DNA of 64,000 nucleotides from positions 868,001-932,000 of the forward strand of contig BPQB01000003.1 of the NCBI GenBank assembly GCA_019973155.2, in the 5' to 3' direction. Every line of letters begins with the position of its first letter. The stretch's first letter is position 1. The translations under genes were made by a program, and so were the position numbers. This document shows positions 20,022-30,122 of this stretch, in pieces. The notes beneath the pieces are model-generated. The model was not told where the DNA came from, did no database searches, and saw nothing but the letters and a program-made list of their open reading frames with translations. This stretch comes from Phanerochaete sordida. Lineage: Eukaryota; Basidiomycota; Agaricomycetes; Polyporales; Phanerochaetaceae.

Positions 20022-22272
20022 CTAGTGAGTCAATCCAATCTGTGCAGTCCGTTCCTCCTTCGATCTCAGTCTAAAGTATGCGACAGTCATGAACAGGATC
20101 CACGCGAATGCGATGAAGATCCCGCTCAATACCGCGAACGCCTCTCCTCGCTTGATCTCCTTCTTCGTCCGCACAATCTTCACAGTCGCTTGCCCGGGAG
20201 CGAAGCTGAGGTATCTGCTACTTCGTGCGGACGACGCTACAGACGGCGATCGAAGCAACGGGATGCTTTGCTCGGAGACTGTGGATGTGGATGGAGAGGC
20301 GATGTTCATGCCTCTGGCGCTGCGAACAGTACCAGTAGCCGACTTACCGCCAAGCGCAGGAGAAGTAGGGTCGAAATTCTGCCACTCTTGCTCGGCCTTG
20401 CGAGAGCTGTCCGATGTCGTTGATGCGGTGTCTTCCTCGGGTATGGGAGGGAGCAAAGCGTTCATCCGACGTGCAGCAGCCCGTGTCTGCTTCTGATGCA
20501 GACGAGACAAGGCGAAGAGGGCACCGAATTGTATGACGTTGAGGATCAGGAAGGCATTTAGAAGGTATTGAATGTCTCGGGCATCGCCATTCTCGGGCAC
20601 GGTTACAGCTTCGACTGCCGCCTTCTTTGTTTTGATGTCGAGCGCAACACCAGCCAGTGTCTGGAAGATCGTGGAGCCAGTCTGCTCAAGCTGTACATAG
20701 AAGGTATTAGCGCGTGTGATGCTGTCGCACAGAAGTCGCTTACAGCTTTGTGCGCGCCCAGGGTAGTCGACACATACTTGGAGGCAACGATCTCAGGAAC
20801 AAGGACAACGAGAAGAACTGAAGCCAAGTTAGATGAGACCGCGATGGGGTCATGATGGTACACTCACGAGGAGAGAAGCCATGGCCGGTTGCGAACGAGC
20901 CAATGGCGGGAAGAGGGTTTTTGGTCACTGACGGCGGAAGGACCAGCCAGAAGTAGCATGCCATCGTCAAGAGCGAGGACAGCATGAACAGCCGGAGGAC
21001 GATTCCGCGCTTACGCATGCAATCGACTACATAACCGGTCTAAAGAGGAAATCAGCGGGGGACGGGTAACGCGAAGTGGATGTCCTCACGATGGGATAGA
21101 GGAAGACACTGCCGGCAAGAAGGTACGAAGCGGTCGTGCTTGCATCATTCTCCGCCAGATGGTAACGACGCTCGATGATGTTTGCACATAGGTGAGTGAA
21201 CGGTGCCCAGATCGCTCCACAAAGGACGTTGAGGCCGATGTATGCCCAAAAGACGTCGCCGAGCTTGGTGATGTCGCGGAGGTTGACCGTACGCTTCTTT
21301 GCAACCTCCTTGAGTGCCTCCGCCTCAGAGAGGCTATGGACAGATCCCGTGCGGATGTGGTCCGCCGCTTGGCTCTCGGCCTCGGCTTGGAGCTCGCTGG
21401 CCTCGAGCTCGGCGCCGGCACCTCGGATGATCCACTTTGAAGCGGCGAGGTAAATGAGGTTGACGATGAAGGAGAAGGCGGCAAGGCCTGTCGCGGCATA
21501 GAACGGAGCGTGGGGACCAAACTTCTCAGCGAGCGGGTACGACGTCCGAGCCGACACGAAAGACGCGCCCTTCCCGGCGACCAGGCCCAGAGCGAGCGAG
21601 ACTCCAAGCCCGTGCGACTTGAAAAATCGGACGATGATTGTCTCCTGCACGACAGCGAGTGGACTGACACCGAGTCCGAAGATGAACATGCCGAGGGCCA
21701 TGACTCGCACGCTTCCAGACAAATTGCCTATGAGTAGACAGAATTGACCTGCACGATGTTGAGCACGTAGGTCATTTGTAATGTGTAGAATACATACCGA
21801 GAAAGACGACGCCCGTTGCAAGAATGCTGGTGTATGTAGTGCCAAGTCTACTGGCAAGTACACCGCCAACGAGCGGGGTCCAGGTGCTGTTCAGTGAGAA
21901 CGCGGATATGAGGAGCGAGAATTCGGTGTTGTTCGTGCCCATCTCCCGTGAAAGGCGCGACTTGAGGGGCCCGAGAATGTAGGAAGCACTGATTCGGCAG
22001 ATGCTTGAGTTATACCGACGCTTTTCGGGCTAGCGGACGACGTACTAGTGACTTCCGATGCTCAGTGAGCACGCGCATAGCAGTGCCAGAGCGCGGATGA
22101 GGTATGCGCGCATGGGAGATGTAGCTTCTCTTGGCTCCAGCGTGACGGGCTCATCTTCGTCGACGATAACGTCGGAGGAGTCGTCCGTCGTCGGGTGAAC
22201 GCTTTGGTCTCGTGCGTCTCGGGATGAAGACCGGTCGCGGTAACGGCGCGCGAGGTCATTAGTCATGGACAT
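20022..22272 (-). CDS. Major facilitator superfamily transporter
   Basis: Integral membrane transporter, 663 residues, six exons (22272-22046, 21988-21798, 21748-21090, 21039-20868, 20817-20744, 20690-20022). A charged cytosolic N-terminus of about 60 residues precedes some 12 hydrophobic helices. Motif-A-like loop residues (GGVLASRLG) follow the second helix. A large hydrophilic loop near mid-protein (Glu/Ala-rich, EAESQAADHIRTG) and a long Ser/Thr-rich segment before the last helix are unusual for sugar porters. Overall shape resembles MFSD1-like or orphan fungal MFS proteins, so I assign no substrate. A second in-frame ATG is two codons downstream. A GATA-type palindrome (22441-22451) lies about 170 bp upstream. 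Confidence 0.88.
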
Positions 22273-22440
22273 GGCGAGCGGCGGCGGGGCCTGCTAGGCC
22301 TGGTATGTGAGGGTTCAACCTGAGGGTGGGACGTCTGCAGGACGTGGGGGGATGAGGAGAAAAGTGGGGGAAAGCTGCAGGGTATTGTAGGAGCAGAGGA
22401 CGGAAGTGGTGGAGTGCGGCAGCCTGGAGGCCCGGTCGTC

Positions 22441-22451
22441 TTATCAGATAA
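22441..22451. promoter_or_regulatory. GATA-factor palindrome upstream of the MFS gene
   Basis: TTATCAGATAA is a perfect palindrome made of two overlapping GATA sites in opposite orientation. It lies 169-179 bp before the MFS start codon. In fungi such sites bind AreA/Nit2 or iron- and light-linked GATA factors. Regulation of this gene by nitrogen or iron is inference. Confidence 0.4.
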
Positions 22452-22540
22452 AACCCTGGCCCGGAGAGATAGACGCCCTTCATCATGTGTCAGTTGCTGA
22501 TGACGAATGAGCTATCTAATCTTAGAATTCCCCTAAGCGA

Positions 22541-22560
22541 TGGTACGCGATGGTACGCGA
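22541..22560. repeat. Tandem duplicate of a 10-bp unit
   Basis: The decamer TGGTACGCGA occurs twice head to tail, with a further partial unit (CGA) just before it. It lies in the gap between the MFS promoter and the lipase 3' end. No function assigned. Confidence 0.6.
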
Positions 22561-22919
22561 GCGTCGCGCTGTGACTCAGCTTGGCGGCCTCAGGCATTCT
22601 CAGGCATCCTGCATGCTGCTCATCTGCTCCCTAGATCACCTCATGAGCATGAGCCCTTATGGGCTCGCCTGTCTGCTGCTGGTCTAGTACCGTTTAGGGC
22701 CTCAAGGCCGCGGCACTGCGATAGCGGCATTTCCGAATGAGGTCAGTCAGTGTTTCTGCGAACAGTGCCTTGGGCTGCCCTGGCGCAGTTTCACATCATG
22801 AAGCTCTTCGCAGCGGCCCGCCCTGGGAGCACGATTCCGCTCTGGGTCCAAGGCCGGGAACGTCGAAGACACGCATCTGGTCCCATGCACACCGAAGATC
22901 GACTTGCACTGGCAGTAGG

Positions 22920-24134
22920 TCAACTGTTTTCCTTGCCCTCGAATTTCGATACCCTCGTGAGATACTTCGTCTCCCATTCCGAACCGCCTGCCATCATCTC
23001 CTGCACCCAGCCCATCCGCCGACCCAGCCTCTCCAGGTCTCTGCCGCCATAGTAGTTGTGTCCTCCGCGCGGGTGCTTGGGCGACGTGTTCGCAGCCACG
23101 GCTTCTTCTGACACGTCAAAGATCCCATGCTCTTTCTCAGACACGGGAACCCAGAAGAGGGCGCCGTGGTAAAAGTACATCGGGGCCGCCGCGAAGTGCT
23201 TATATCCGAAGCTCGCGGGTGGCAGCGCTGGTACGCCTGTAAGTCGAACAAGCTTTCGTGAGACTCCATCGCCCAGGCACTGATAAAAAGCTTTACCGTC
23301 ATTGAACGCCTTGACAGAATACTCCCGCACAGCGCGTTCTCCTAGCCTTTCGCGACGCTTTTGCACAGCGTCCTGCCACGCCTCGACCAGAGCAGTGTTT
23401 CCCACTCTGGGAGTCCCGAATGCTGCCACGGTAACTGGCGTGTCGCCCACGGATTGGGAGCCCTCCATCAACAGCAGGTCTATCGCGAGCAAGTATGCGA
23501 CGGCCCCGCCCATGCTATGTCCTGTAAGGACTATCTCCTCGACCTCGAATTCCCCCATACCTCGGTCTATCCCTTCCAGTGCCTGCCGCCGTACTCCCCG
23601 ATACAACTTCCAGAAGCCTGCGTGCACAGCGCATCCTCGTCCGACGGGGTGACGTATCTTTCGGAAGTTCACGTCGTACAGCGCGTGTCGCACTCTGGCG
23701 GTGCCTGAGATCGCGACGATAAGCTGTTTCTTTGGAGCCCGATAGGCTACATAGCCTGGCAAGTCCGCGACGTCTCCGCGAAAGCCGAGCACGAGCGTTG
23801 ACCCCGGTAACGCGTCGTAGCCCTCGAGCGGAAACTCGGCACGCGACAGCGCGTCGAGGTGCCCAAAGACGTATTCCGGTGCGAGTACGGAGTAGGCGAG
23901 CTCGGCGAACTGTCCTATTTCCGCGAGCTCATGCTGCAGCTCGGGGCTAGTGAGGTCGTCGGCGGTGAGGATACGGCGGGAGCGTGTCGCGCAGAGCTTC
24001 GCAATCTTGCGGAAGTTCATCTGTTTCTCCGAGGCGTACATACGCCGTTGCTCCGCACTGAGCTTGGCATTCTTCTTGCCTTTCGCGAGGAGCTTGGCGT
24101 GGAAGTGCTGGAGGATGACAAGGCCCTTGTACAT
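22920..24134 (-). CDS. Class 3 lipase (alpha/beta hydrolase)
   Basis: Triacylglycerol-lipase-like hydrolase of the class 3 fold. The nucleophile elbow is GHSMGG with Ser207; downstream AAFGTPRVGN is the usual segment after it. The frame is open from end to end (404 codons), but a 60-nt intron (23237-23296; GTAAAG donor, TTACAG acceptor) probably interrupts it. Removing it joins VKAFNDG directly to VPALPP, as expected for the family, and leaves 384 residues. That intron is a multiple of three without a stop, so both forms are translatable. There is no signal peptide, pointing to an intracellular enzyme. A second ATG is present at residue 32. The catalytic Asp and His are probably in AFNDG.. 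and the C-terminal GGHNYYGG. Confidence 0.9.
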   Translation of the reverse strand: MYKGLVILQHFHAKLLAKGKKNAKLSAEQRRMYASEKQMNFRKIAKLCATRSRRILTADDLTSPELQHELAEIGQFAELAYSVLAPEYVFGHLDALSRAEFPLEGYDALPGSTLVLGFRGDVADLPGYVAYRAPKKQLIVAISGTARVRHALYDVNFRKIRHPVGRGCAVHAGFWKLYRGVRRQALEGIDRGMGEFEVEEIVLTGHSMGGAVAYLLAIDLLLMEGSQSVGDTPVTVAAFGTPRVGNTALVEAWQDAVQKRRERLGERAVREYSVKAFNDGKAFYQCLGDGVSRKLVRLTGVPALPPASFGYKHFAAAPMYFYHGALFWVPVSEKEHGIFDVSEEAVAANTSPKHPRGGHNYYGGRDLERLGRRMGWVQEMMAGGSEWETKYLTRVSKFEGKENS

Positions 24135-24429
24135 GGATGATGGGAGTGGTGGTGACGAAGAGACCGGTGAATGTCGTCAGCTGTTATGCGCTGGTGTTTA
24201 CGCAGCCTCGGCAGCCCGGCGCGCTCTGCAAATGGCAAGACAATTCGCAGGGAGATGTCAGGCAGGAGTCCTCGTTTTCGCGTTGATAGATCGTTCTTAA
24301 TACCCGCCGCCGACCACGCGGCGGTGGGGGAAATGATCTCATTGCTCCAGGTAGCTACTATAAATACAGCGACACGGTCCGTGAATGAAATGCGGCCGCA
24401 CAAACACGCTCAATGCTGGCTGAAAGATG

Positions 24430-25168
24430 CTAGACAAAGGTCCTAGAATCCCTCGCGTGACCCTTGACTCTGGCACTCCTTGACATCCAAAACACGGTTG
24501 TAGCCAACGTCAGAGCGCAGAGACTAAACTCGGTCCACCCGAGTGCTTCCACGGTCTGTGTTTGACGGCATCTGAGGGAGATAGTAAGCGGGCCGTGCAT
24601 CTGACAGAGGCGAACGGGGTCGTACGAACTTTGACAGGGGAGGTGAACCGGGACAGTAGCCGCCGGCGCGCGTATTGTGCATGATGCCAGCTGCAGCGCC
24701 CTTGAGAACACGGTCAGATCAGCCAAACGAAGTGTCTTTGAGGGACACAAACCCAGAGTATTGCTGTGAGGAACAGCCACATGACAGAACTCGCAACACT
24801 TGCGAGCACATAGGCACCGCCTTCCATGACCCAGAGGAGGTAGGCCGCCGCGAAGAGCAGCGTCCAGGCGGACTCGAAGCACAGCAAGATGAGCCTGACG
24901 CGGTGCCATGAGAATGTGAGGACAGGGGCTAGAGTCGTACTCACAAAGAGCGGTAGCCAGCGCTGCCGGTCTCGTTCCCTGCTCCAATGAGGAACGCGGT
25001 GAGACCCAGCTCCGCCGCCGCCGTGAGCATTATGATCGTAAAAAGGAACGGGTGCCTCTGGCCGCTGGTCTGGCCATGGGGGCGGCGTTGTGTCCGGCTA
25101 TGTTTCGCCCTGAGCATGTCTGTGAGCGAGGCGGTGTCAAGAGGGTCGGTGCGGGAGGTGGTGGACAT
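24430..25168 (-). CDS. Four-TM (MARVEL-like) membrane protein
   Basis: Exons 25168-24945, 24894-24753, 24700-24630, 24571-24430 give 192 residues. A basic N-terminus (about 38 residues, RAKHSRTQRRPHG) leads into four hydrophobic segments: FLFTIIMLTAAAELGLTAFL, LILLCFESAWTLLFAAAYLL, YVLASVASSVMWLFLTAILW, and LGWTEFSLCALTLATTVFWM. The loop between helices 3 and 4 carries two Cys (GGYCPG and KCRQ). The third junction is uncertain: an alternative acceptor 15 nt downstream with a different donor also keeps frame but loses CRQ. The topology resembles MARVEL-domain proteins common in basidiomycetes. Function unknown. Confidence 0.78.
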
Positions 25169-25814
25169 TGTGCAGGCTGCGGGGAGGTGTGCGCGCACGC
25201 AGACCGCAGCTGTGCATCCTTGCGGCGTGCACGAGGGGTCCACGATGTGCTGCAAGGTTTCCCCTATAATAACATGGGGTGGGCATGCCTCTGGCGACTG
25301 CTCCCTGAGGACGTCGAGGACCGGTCGGCGGTGGTATGTCTGTCTTGGTCGCGGGTCAGAGGTCTTATGTCAGTTTGGCAGGGGTCCCCTGGTGGTTGCC
25401 ACCGATGACCGCCGTTGTCAGGGGAAGCGAGCGGGCGCGGTCTGGGCGCGATCGACAGGCTCGCCGCAGTGTCTCCGCGGCAGCGGGAGCTATCGGCGTC
25501 CAGATACCCAACACGGCCGGGCCCCGGCCCAGAACATAAGGAAAGACAAGCCCCCGCCGGTCATCTGTTACGCGGTCGCCCCGGATCGCGGGGGCTCTCG
25601 GCGCCGGAGTATTGTGAGTGCTTCACTGGGCCTCCGGTCAGCGAGACCGCCTTCATTTCTTCACCGCTCGTCTTCACCGCCCTTGTTATTTTTTCTCCTC
25701 TCCTCCCTCTCTCGGCCGACTCTGCGTCGAAACTGGCGCATTTGAAGCCCGCCTGCTGGACCGCGCCGTTCAAGAGACACCATCCGTCACGGATGTGGTC
25801 CACCGACTCGACTC
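25169..25814. other. Divergent promoter region, membrane protein / RasGEF
   Basis: About 650 bp between divergent start codons. A long pyrimidine-rich tract lies at about 25660-25720 before the RasGEF gene. No gene seen. Confidence 0.55.
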
Positions 25815-28800
25815 ATGACAACGAATATCCCTCACATGGACCTGCCCGAGATACCCTCATTACCTCCCATTGAGATGCCCTCCTCTTCGTTCCTCGATCC
25901 TTCAGACTATGTCAACGACCGTGCCTCGCTGTCCCCTCTGAACCCCTCATCCGTCTCTCTCGTCTCGCAGGATACCTTCATGACCGCTGATTCGTCCATC
26001 TCTTCCGAACTAAATATGACGCCAATGACCAATAGCCCAGAGCTTCTCTCCCCATCTTCTCCTCTGGCTCTCGCTCCTCCGTCCAGCCTGCGAAAGTCCA
26101 TCTCCGTCGACTCGTTCGTTAATTACAGGCCGCCATCCGACCCCGCGACTCGTGCAAACCGCGGAAATACGATGAGCGCGACGGCGAAGCCGAAGCCAAG
26201 CGAGCCCTACGGACAGCGACCTTCTGGGAGCCATGATACCGACCCGCGAGCTTCTAGCGGCAGCTCCATGTCTCGGCACGAACCAGACCACTTCCAGCGA
26301 CGGGCAGGTCCTTCTCGCAGCAGGGGTACCAGCATTAGTACCAACACAGGCGACGAGTACGAAAGCTCGTTACTGGACGACTCCGACGTGGAACGCTCGG
26401 AAGACATGATCAACGTGTCGAGAAAGGGGAAGACCCCCTGGCGAAGGCATCCTCAGGCGGAAGAGTTGTCTCTGCCGTCGCGTCTATCCACTGTCAGTTC
26501 GTCGCCGACCATGGGCAAGGCTCCGCCGCCAATCGTGCCGGAGAGAACGAGTAGTTTGGGGCAGCACAGGTTGACAAAACAGAGGTCGTTGATTTCCGTC
26601 AACACTCAGATTCCACCCGTACGTCCTCTTGCCCCGTAAGACTGCGTGTCAACTTATTTCCCTTTGCAGTCTCCTCACCAATCGGACGTGACTCTGGTCG
26701 TGGTGGGCGCTGCAGGGTCTGGAAAGTCAACCATCATACGGAAGGGCCTCAAATCGTACGGTCTATCGGAAGCGAGTTCGTCCATGTCCCCGCGGGGGGT
26801 GGAAGGGGAGCGCTTTCGCTGTAAGTTACACGCTCTTCCGTGCCTTCGACGCGTCACATATCGAACGCCTTGCAGACATCTACCGCGTAGGGCGCATCAG
26901 CTACAACCAGGCGACCGACCGCCTATTGCGTGTACTTGAGGTGGATACCCCTCCGGGCACGCATGGGGACGGTCAACGTGGGTTTCTGCCGGAGGGCGCC
27001 CCACCGATTGATGGTCTGGTGATTTGCTATGATGCGTCTGAAGAGTCGACCTTCACTAATGTGGAGGGAGTACTTCGTGAGTAGTTTTTGTACCTAAGCT
27101 ATATGCTCGTGCTTACCATAACCAGAATCTATGGCAAGCCTCAAACTGCCAACTATTGTGTTTGCTTGCAAGTCCGACCTCGACCGACGCGTAGAACCGA
27201 GGCGCGTTCAACCGCTTCTGGAGGGTCAATATGACGTTGGCTTGATAGAGGTCACCACGCGGAATACGCTGGGTAAGGAGAAGATAAGGACTGCTTTCGA
27301 GTGGATCTTCAAGGCTATCTTCACACAAAAACGTGCGTTTACTGGCCGGCCAGCTTAGTTGTTCTGTCTAAGCTGTCATACAGTTAACGGCGCCCGAGAG
27401 GGGTACCGTAACCCAGCCTCGCCGGCCATCTTGTCATCTCCCACTCCATGGGACGTATCAAGGACCTCCTCTGCCACACCAACTGGCTCATCCTCCACAG
27501 CCACTCATTCACCCCTACTTCCGCCCCCACGGATACGATCACCACGATTACCGCCTCAACTTGACGACCCTCTCCGCACGCCACGCACCCCAATATCGCC
27601 CACCCGTACGCGTTCTATGAGTGATCTGCTATCCGAAAGGGGGCAGGACTGGGATGGCAACCTTCCTCCTACTGCTATGGCTGATAGAAACCGAGAGTCG
27701 TCTCGGAACGGTCTGTCGGCCGAAGGACCAGGCAAGTATGAGGAAGTGCAAGAGAATCCGCCTCAAAGCATCGCATCACGAGAGTCGTAAGTGCGCCACC
27801 GCTCATTTTGCCTCCAATTTTCATCCTTTGCGCAGACGACCTCCCAGCTGGATGACGTTGGATGAACTTCTGGATAAGCTTCTTTTTGTCGCTGTCAGTG
27901 ACGACGGTGCGTGGCAAACTCCCTCACCCCAAGCAGCCTAGGCTGACATCTTCATAGACCCCACCTTTATCTCCCATTTCCTTCTCACCTACCGACGTTT
28001 CGCCGCCCCTCGCAGTCTCCTGCTGTCCATGCAGAAGCGTATGCGGGCGCTCGAAGGGCAAACATCTGATCCTATGTTCGCATGTTACGCACAAATGAAG
28101 TCAGTAGCCCTAATTATTCATCGTGGCGTTGCTCACGTCGCTTCCAGGATTTGTGCGTTGCTTGACCACTGGATTCAGCTGTATCCCAACGATTTCGCCG
28201 TTCCGAACACGGCGGGTGCCTTGTCGGCCCTCATCAAGTCTGTCATGGGCAAAACGTACCTTCTCCACTACGGCTCCGAGTTCATTCCTTTCATGGAGAT
28301 CCTGCCAACGCTGAAGGATCCTGAGGTCGCGTGGGCGATGAAGATCGCCGGACCCAAGGACGAGAGCGACGATGCGAACAGCCTCAAAGCTGTGGCGAAG
28401 TCCAGCGCAACTACCCTCTCACTGGCGCCTCCTGTTGAGATTGCGCCCCTCACGGCGACGTCGAAGTCCCTCGCTCGCGAGCGCAAGCACAGCTTGCCGC
28501 TATCGGCACGGATACTTGTCATGGAGACATCGCCCACGCATATAGGGCTATCAGACTCGATCGAGCATTCGCCGCAGAAGAAGCTGAAGATCCTTGTCAG
28601 CCTGTCGAACCAATTCATGCAGACCGATCCAACGTCTCTTGCGCAGGAGATCAGCAGGCTAGAGTCGACATTCTTCCTGCAGATTGAGGTGAGTTGTCCA
28701 TGGGCGCTTTCGGTAACCCCCACTCATTGATGTCGTAGCCACGACACTGGCTGCGTCGTATCATGGATCCAGGTGTGCAAGACGCAGAGATCGACCCGAT

Positions 28801-29679
28801 TACGCAGTACAACAATGTGTCAAATCATCTTGCGGAGTGGTGAGCAACCAGGCACTATCGCACCATGCAATATGCTCATACTGCCTCAGGGTTGTCTCGC
28901 TGATTCTCTGTCACGACAAGCCGAAGATGCGCGCGCGAGTGCTCTTCCACCTTGTGGAGCTGGCCAGCCGTCTACGGAACATGAACAATTATTCCGGCTT
29001 GCGATCGATCGTCGCCGGCATTAACCATGCTGCGCTGGACTACAACGAGACGAAGAAGATCTTCAAACGCAAGGAGAACCGGCAGTACAAGCTCTTGCAG
29101 TCGTTCGATCAGCTCCTCCAAGCGATGCGAGCGCATAGCAAGTACCGGCTGGCTTTGCGAAACAGCAAAGGCGCATGCATCCCGGCAACGTGAGTGTCAT
29201 ATCGTACCTTCTAGCGCTACGTCTGACCCGTTTGTCCAGGGAGATTCATTTGTCAGACTTGCTGCGTGCACACGAGGCGAACGTTGACTTCTTGGATGAT
29301 GACCCCAATCATATCCATTGGGCGAAATTCAACATGATTGGTCGCTTCATTGATGCCATTGCCCAATGTCAAGCAAGCTGTCGGGAGACGAAAACGTATG
29401 AAAGGTTCCCCGAAGATGTCAAAGCTCGAGAGCTTCTCCTGTTCAACAAGGAAAATTTGCTGATGGATCAGGAGGTTGGTACCCAGCGAACGTCATGTTG
29501 AGTTTAATATCGCTGACTGTCGTGCGTAGATGAAGGAAGAGCGACTCAAATTGGATCAGTCGGAGGACGCTGGACAGGAGGACGACTATCTCGACGATCT
29601 GGGCACGACCCGGATGGCGCGGGAGTCTCCTACACATACCCGGGAAGGACTGTTCAAGAAGAAGATACCATTCTGGTGA
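25815..29679 (+). CDS. Ras guanine-nucleotide exchange factor with N-terminal GTPase-like domain
   Basis: Predicted activator of Ras-type GTPases, 1101 residues, 12 exons: 25815-26618, 26670-26820, 26876-27076, 27126-27332, 27384-27786, 27836-27906, 27958-28099, 28148-28688, 28739-28839, 28890-29189, 29240-29474, 29530-29679. A Ser/Pro-rich N-terminus (about 270 residues) precedes a Ras-like P-loop domain: GAAGSGKST (G1), DTPPG at the G3 position, CKSD at G4. A second disordered linker follows. Then comes RasGEF_N (SWMTLDELLDKLLFVAV..FISHFLLTYRRFAAP) and the catalytic CDC25 homology domain (SNHLAEWVVSLIL; KPKMRARVLFHLVELASRLRNMNNYSGL; IPATEIHLSDL). It resembles Bud5/Ste6-type GEFs. The GTPase-like part lacks a canonical NKxD, so nucleotide binding is uncertain. 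Confidence 0.92.
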
Positions 29680-30122
29680 TGACTCGGTCATCGTTACGTC
29701 ACGCACATCCTGCTACCCTTCGAGCTTGCTTTTGGGACTCACTCTACGCATACTATTCTCCTTGCTTTCGCTGGTTTGCTTCGCACATTTTCACTGTACT
29801 GCTTTTTCTATCGCACTAGCTTGGAGCGCCTCGCACATTCCGTAATGTTGTCGAATCTACGATGTTATGGATCGCCTCCGTCGCCTGCAGGACCATCCAC
29901 ACCGAGTCTCGGGCGCCTCGTCGTTCCTACTCCAGGGCCCGATCTTGCTCAAATCGTTATCTCGTGCGAGCGCCGATCAACTGATGCCATCTCAGATCCA
30001 AAGCGCCCGATCCTGCGCGCGAAAAGATTTGTCGCTTCCTCCGCCTCGATTATTTCCTGTATTTCTCCTGCTTTATCCTCCGGTCTCTCTGGGCTTCCTC
30101 TCGTCCGAAAACCTACTTCGCC
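29680..30122. other. Intergenic region RasGEF-DRS1
   Basis: About 440 bp, 3' end of the RasGEF and promoter of DRS1. AT- and pyrimidine-richer than its neighbours; no gene seen. Confidence 0.5.

Larger units (their letters stand above)
22273..22919. other. Intergenic region MFS-lipase
   Basis: About 650 bp. It contains the GATA palindrome and the 10-bp tandem repeat. No gene or RNA seen. Confidence 0.5.
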
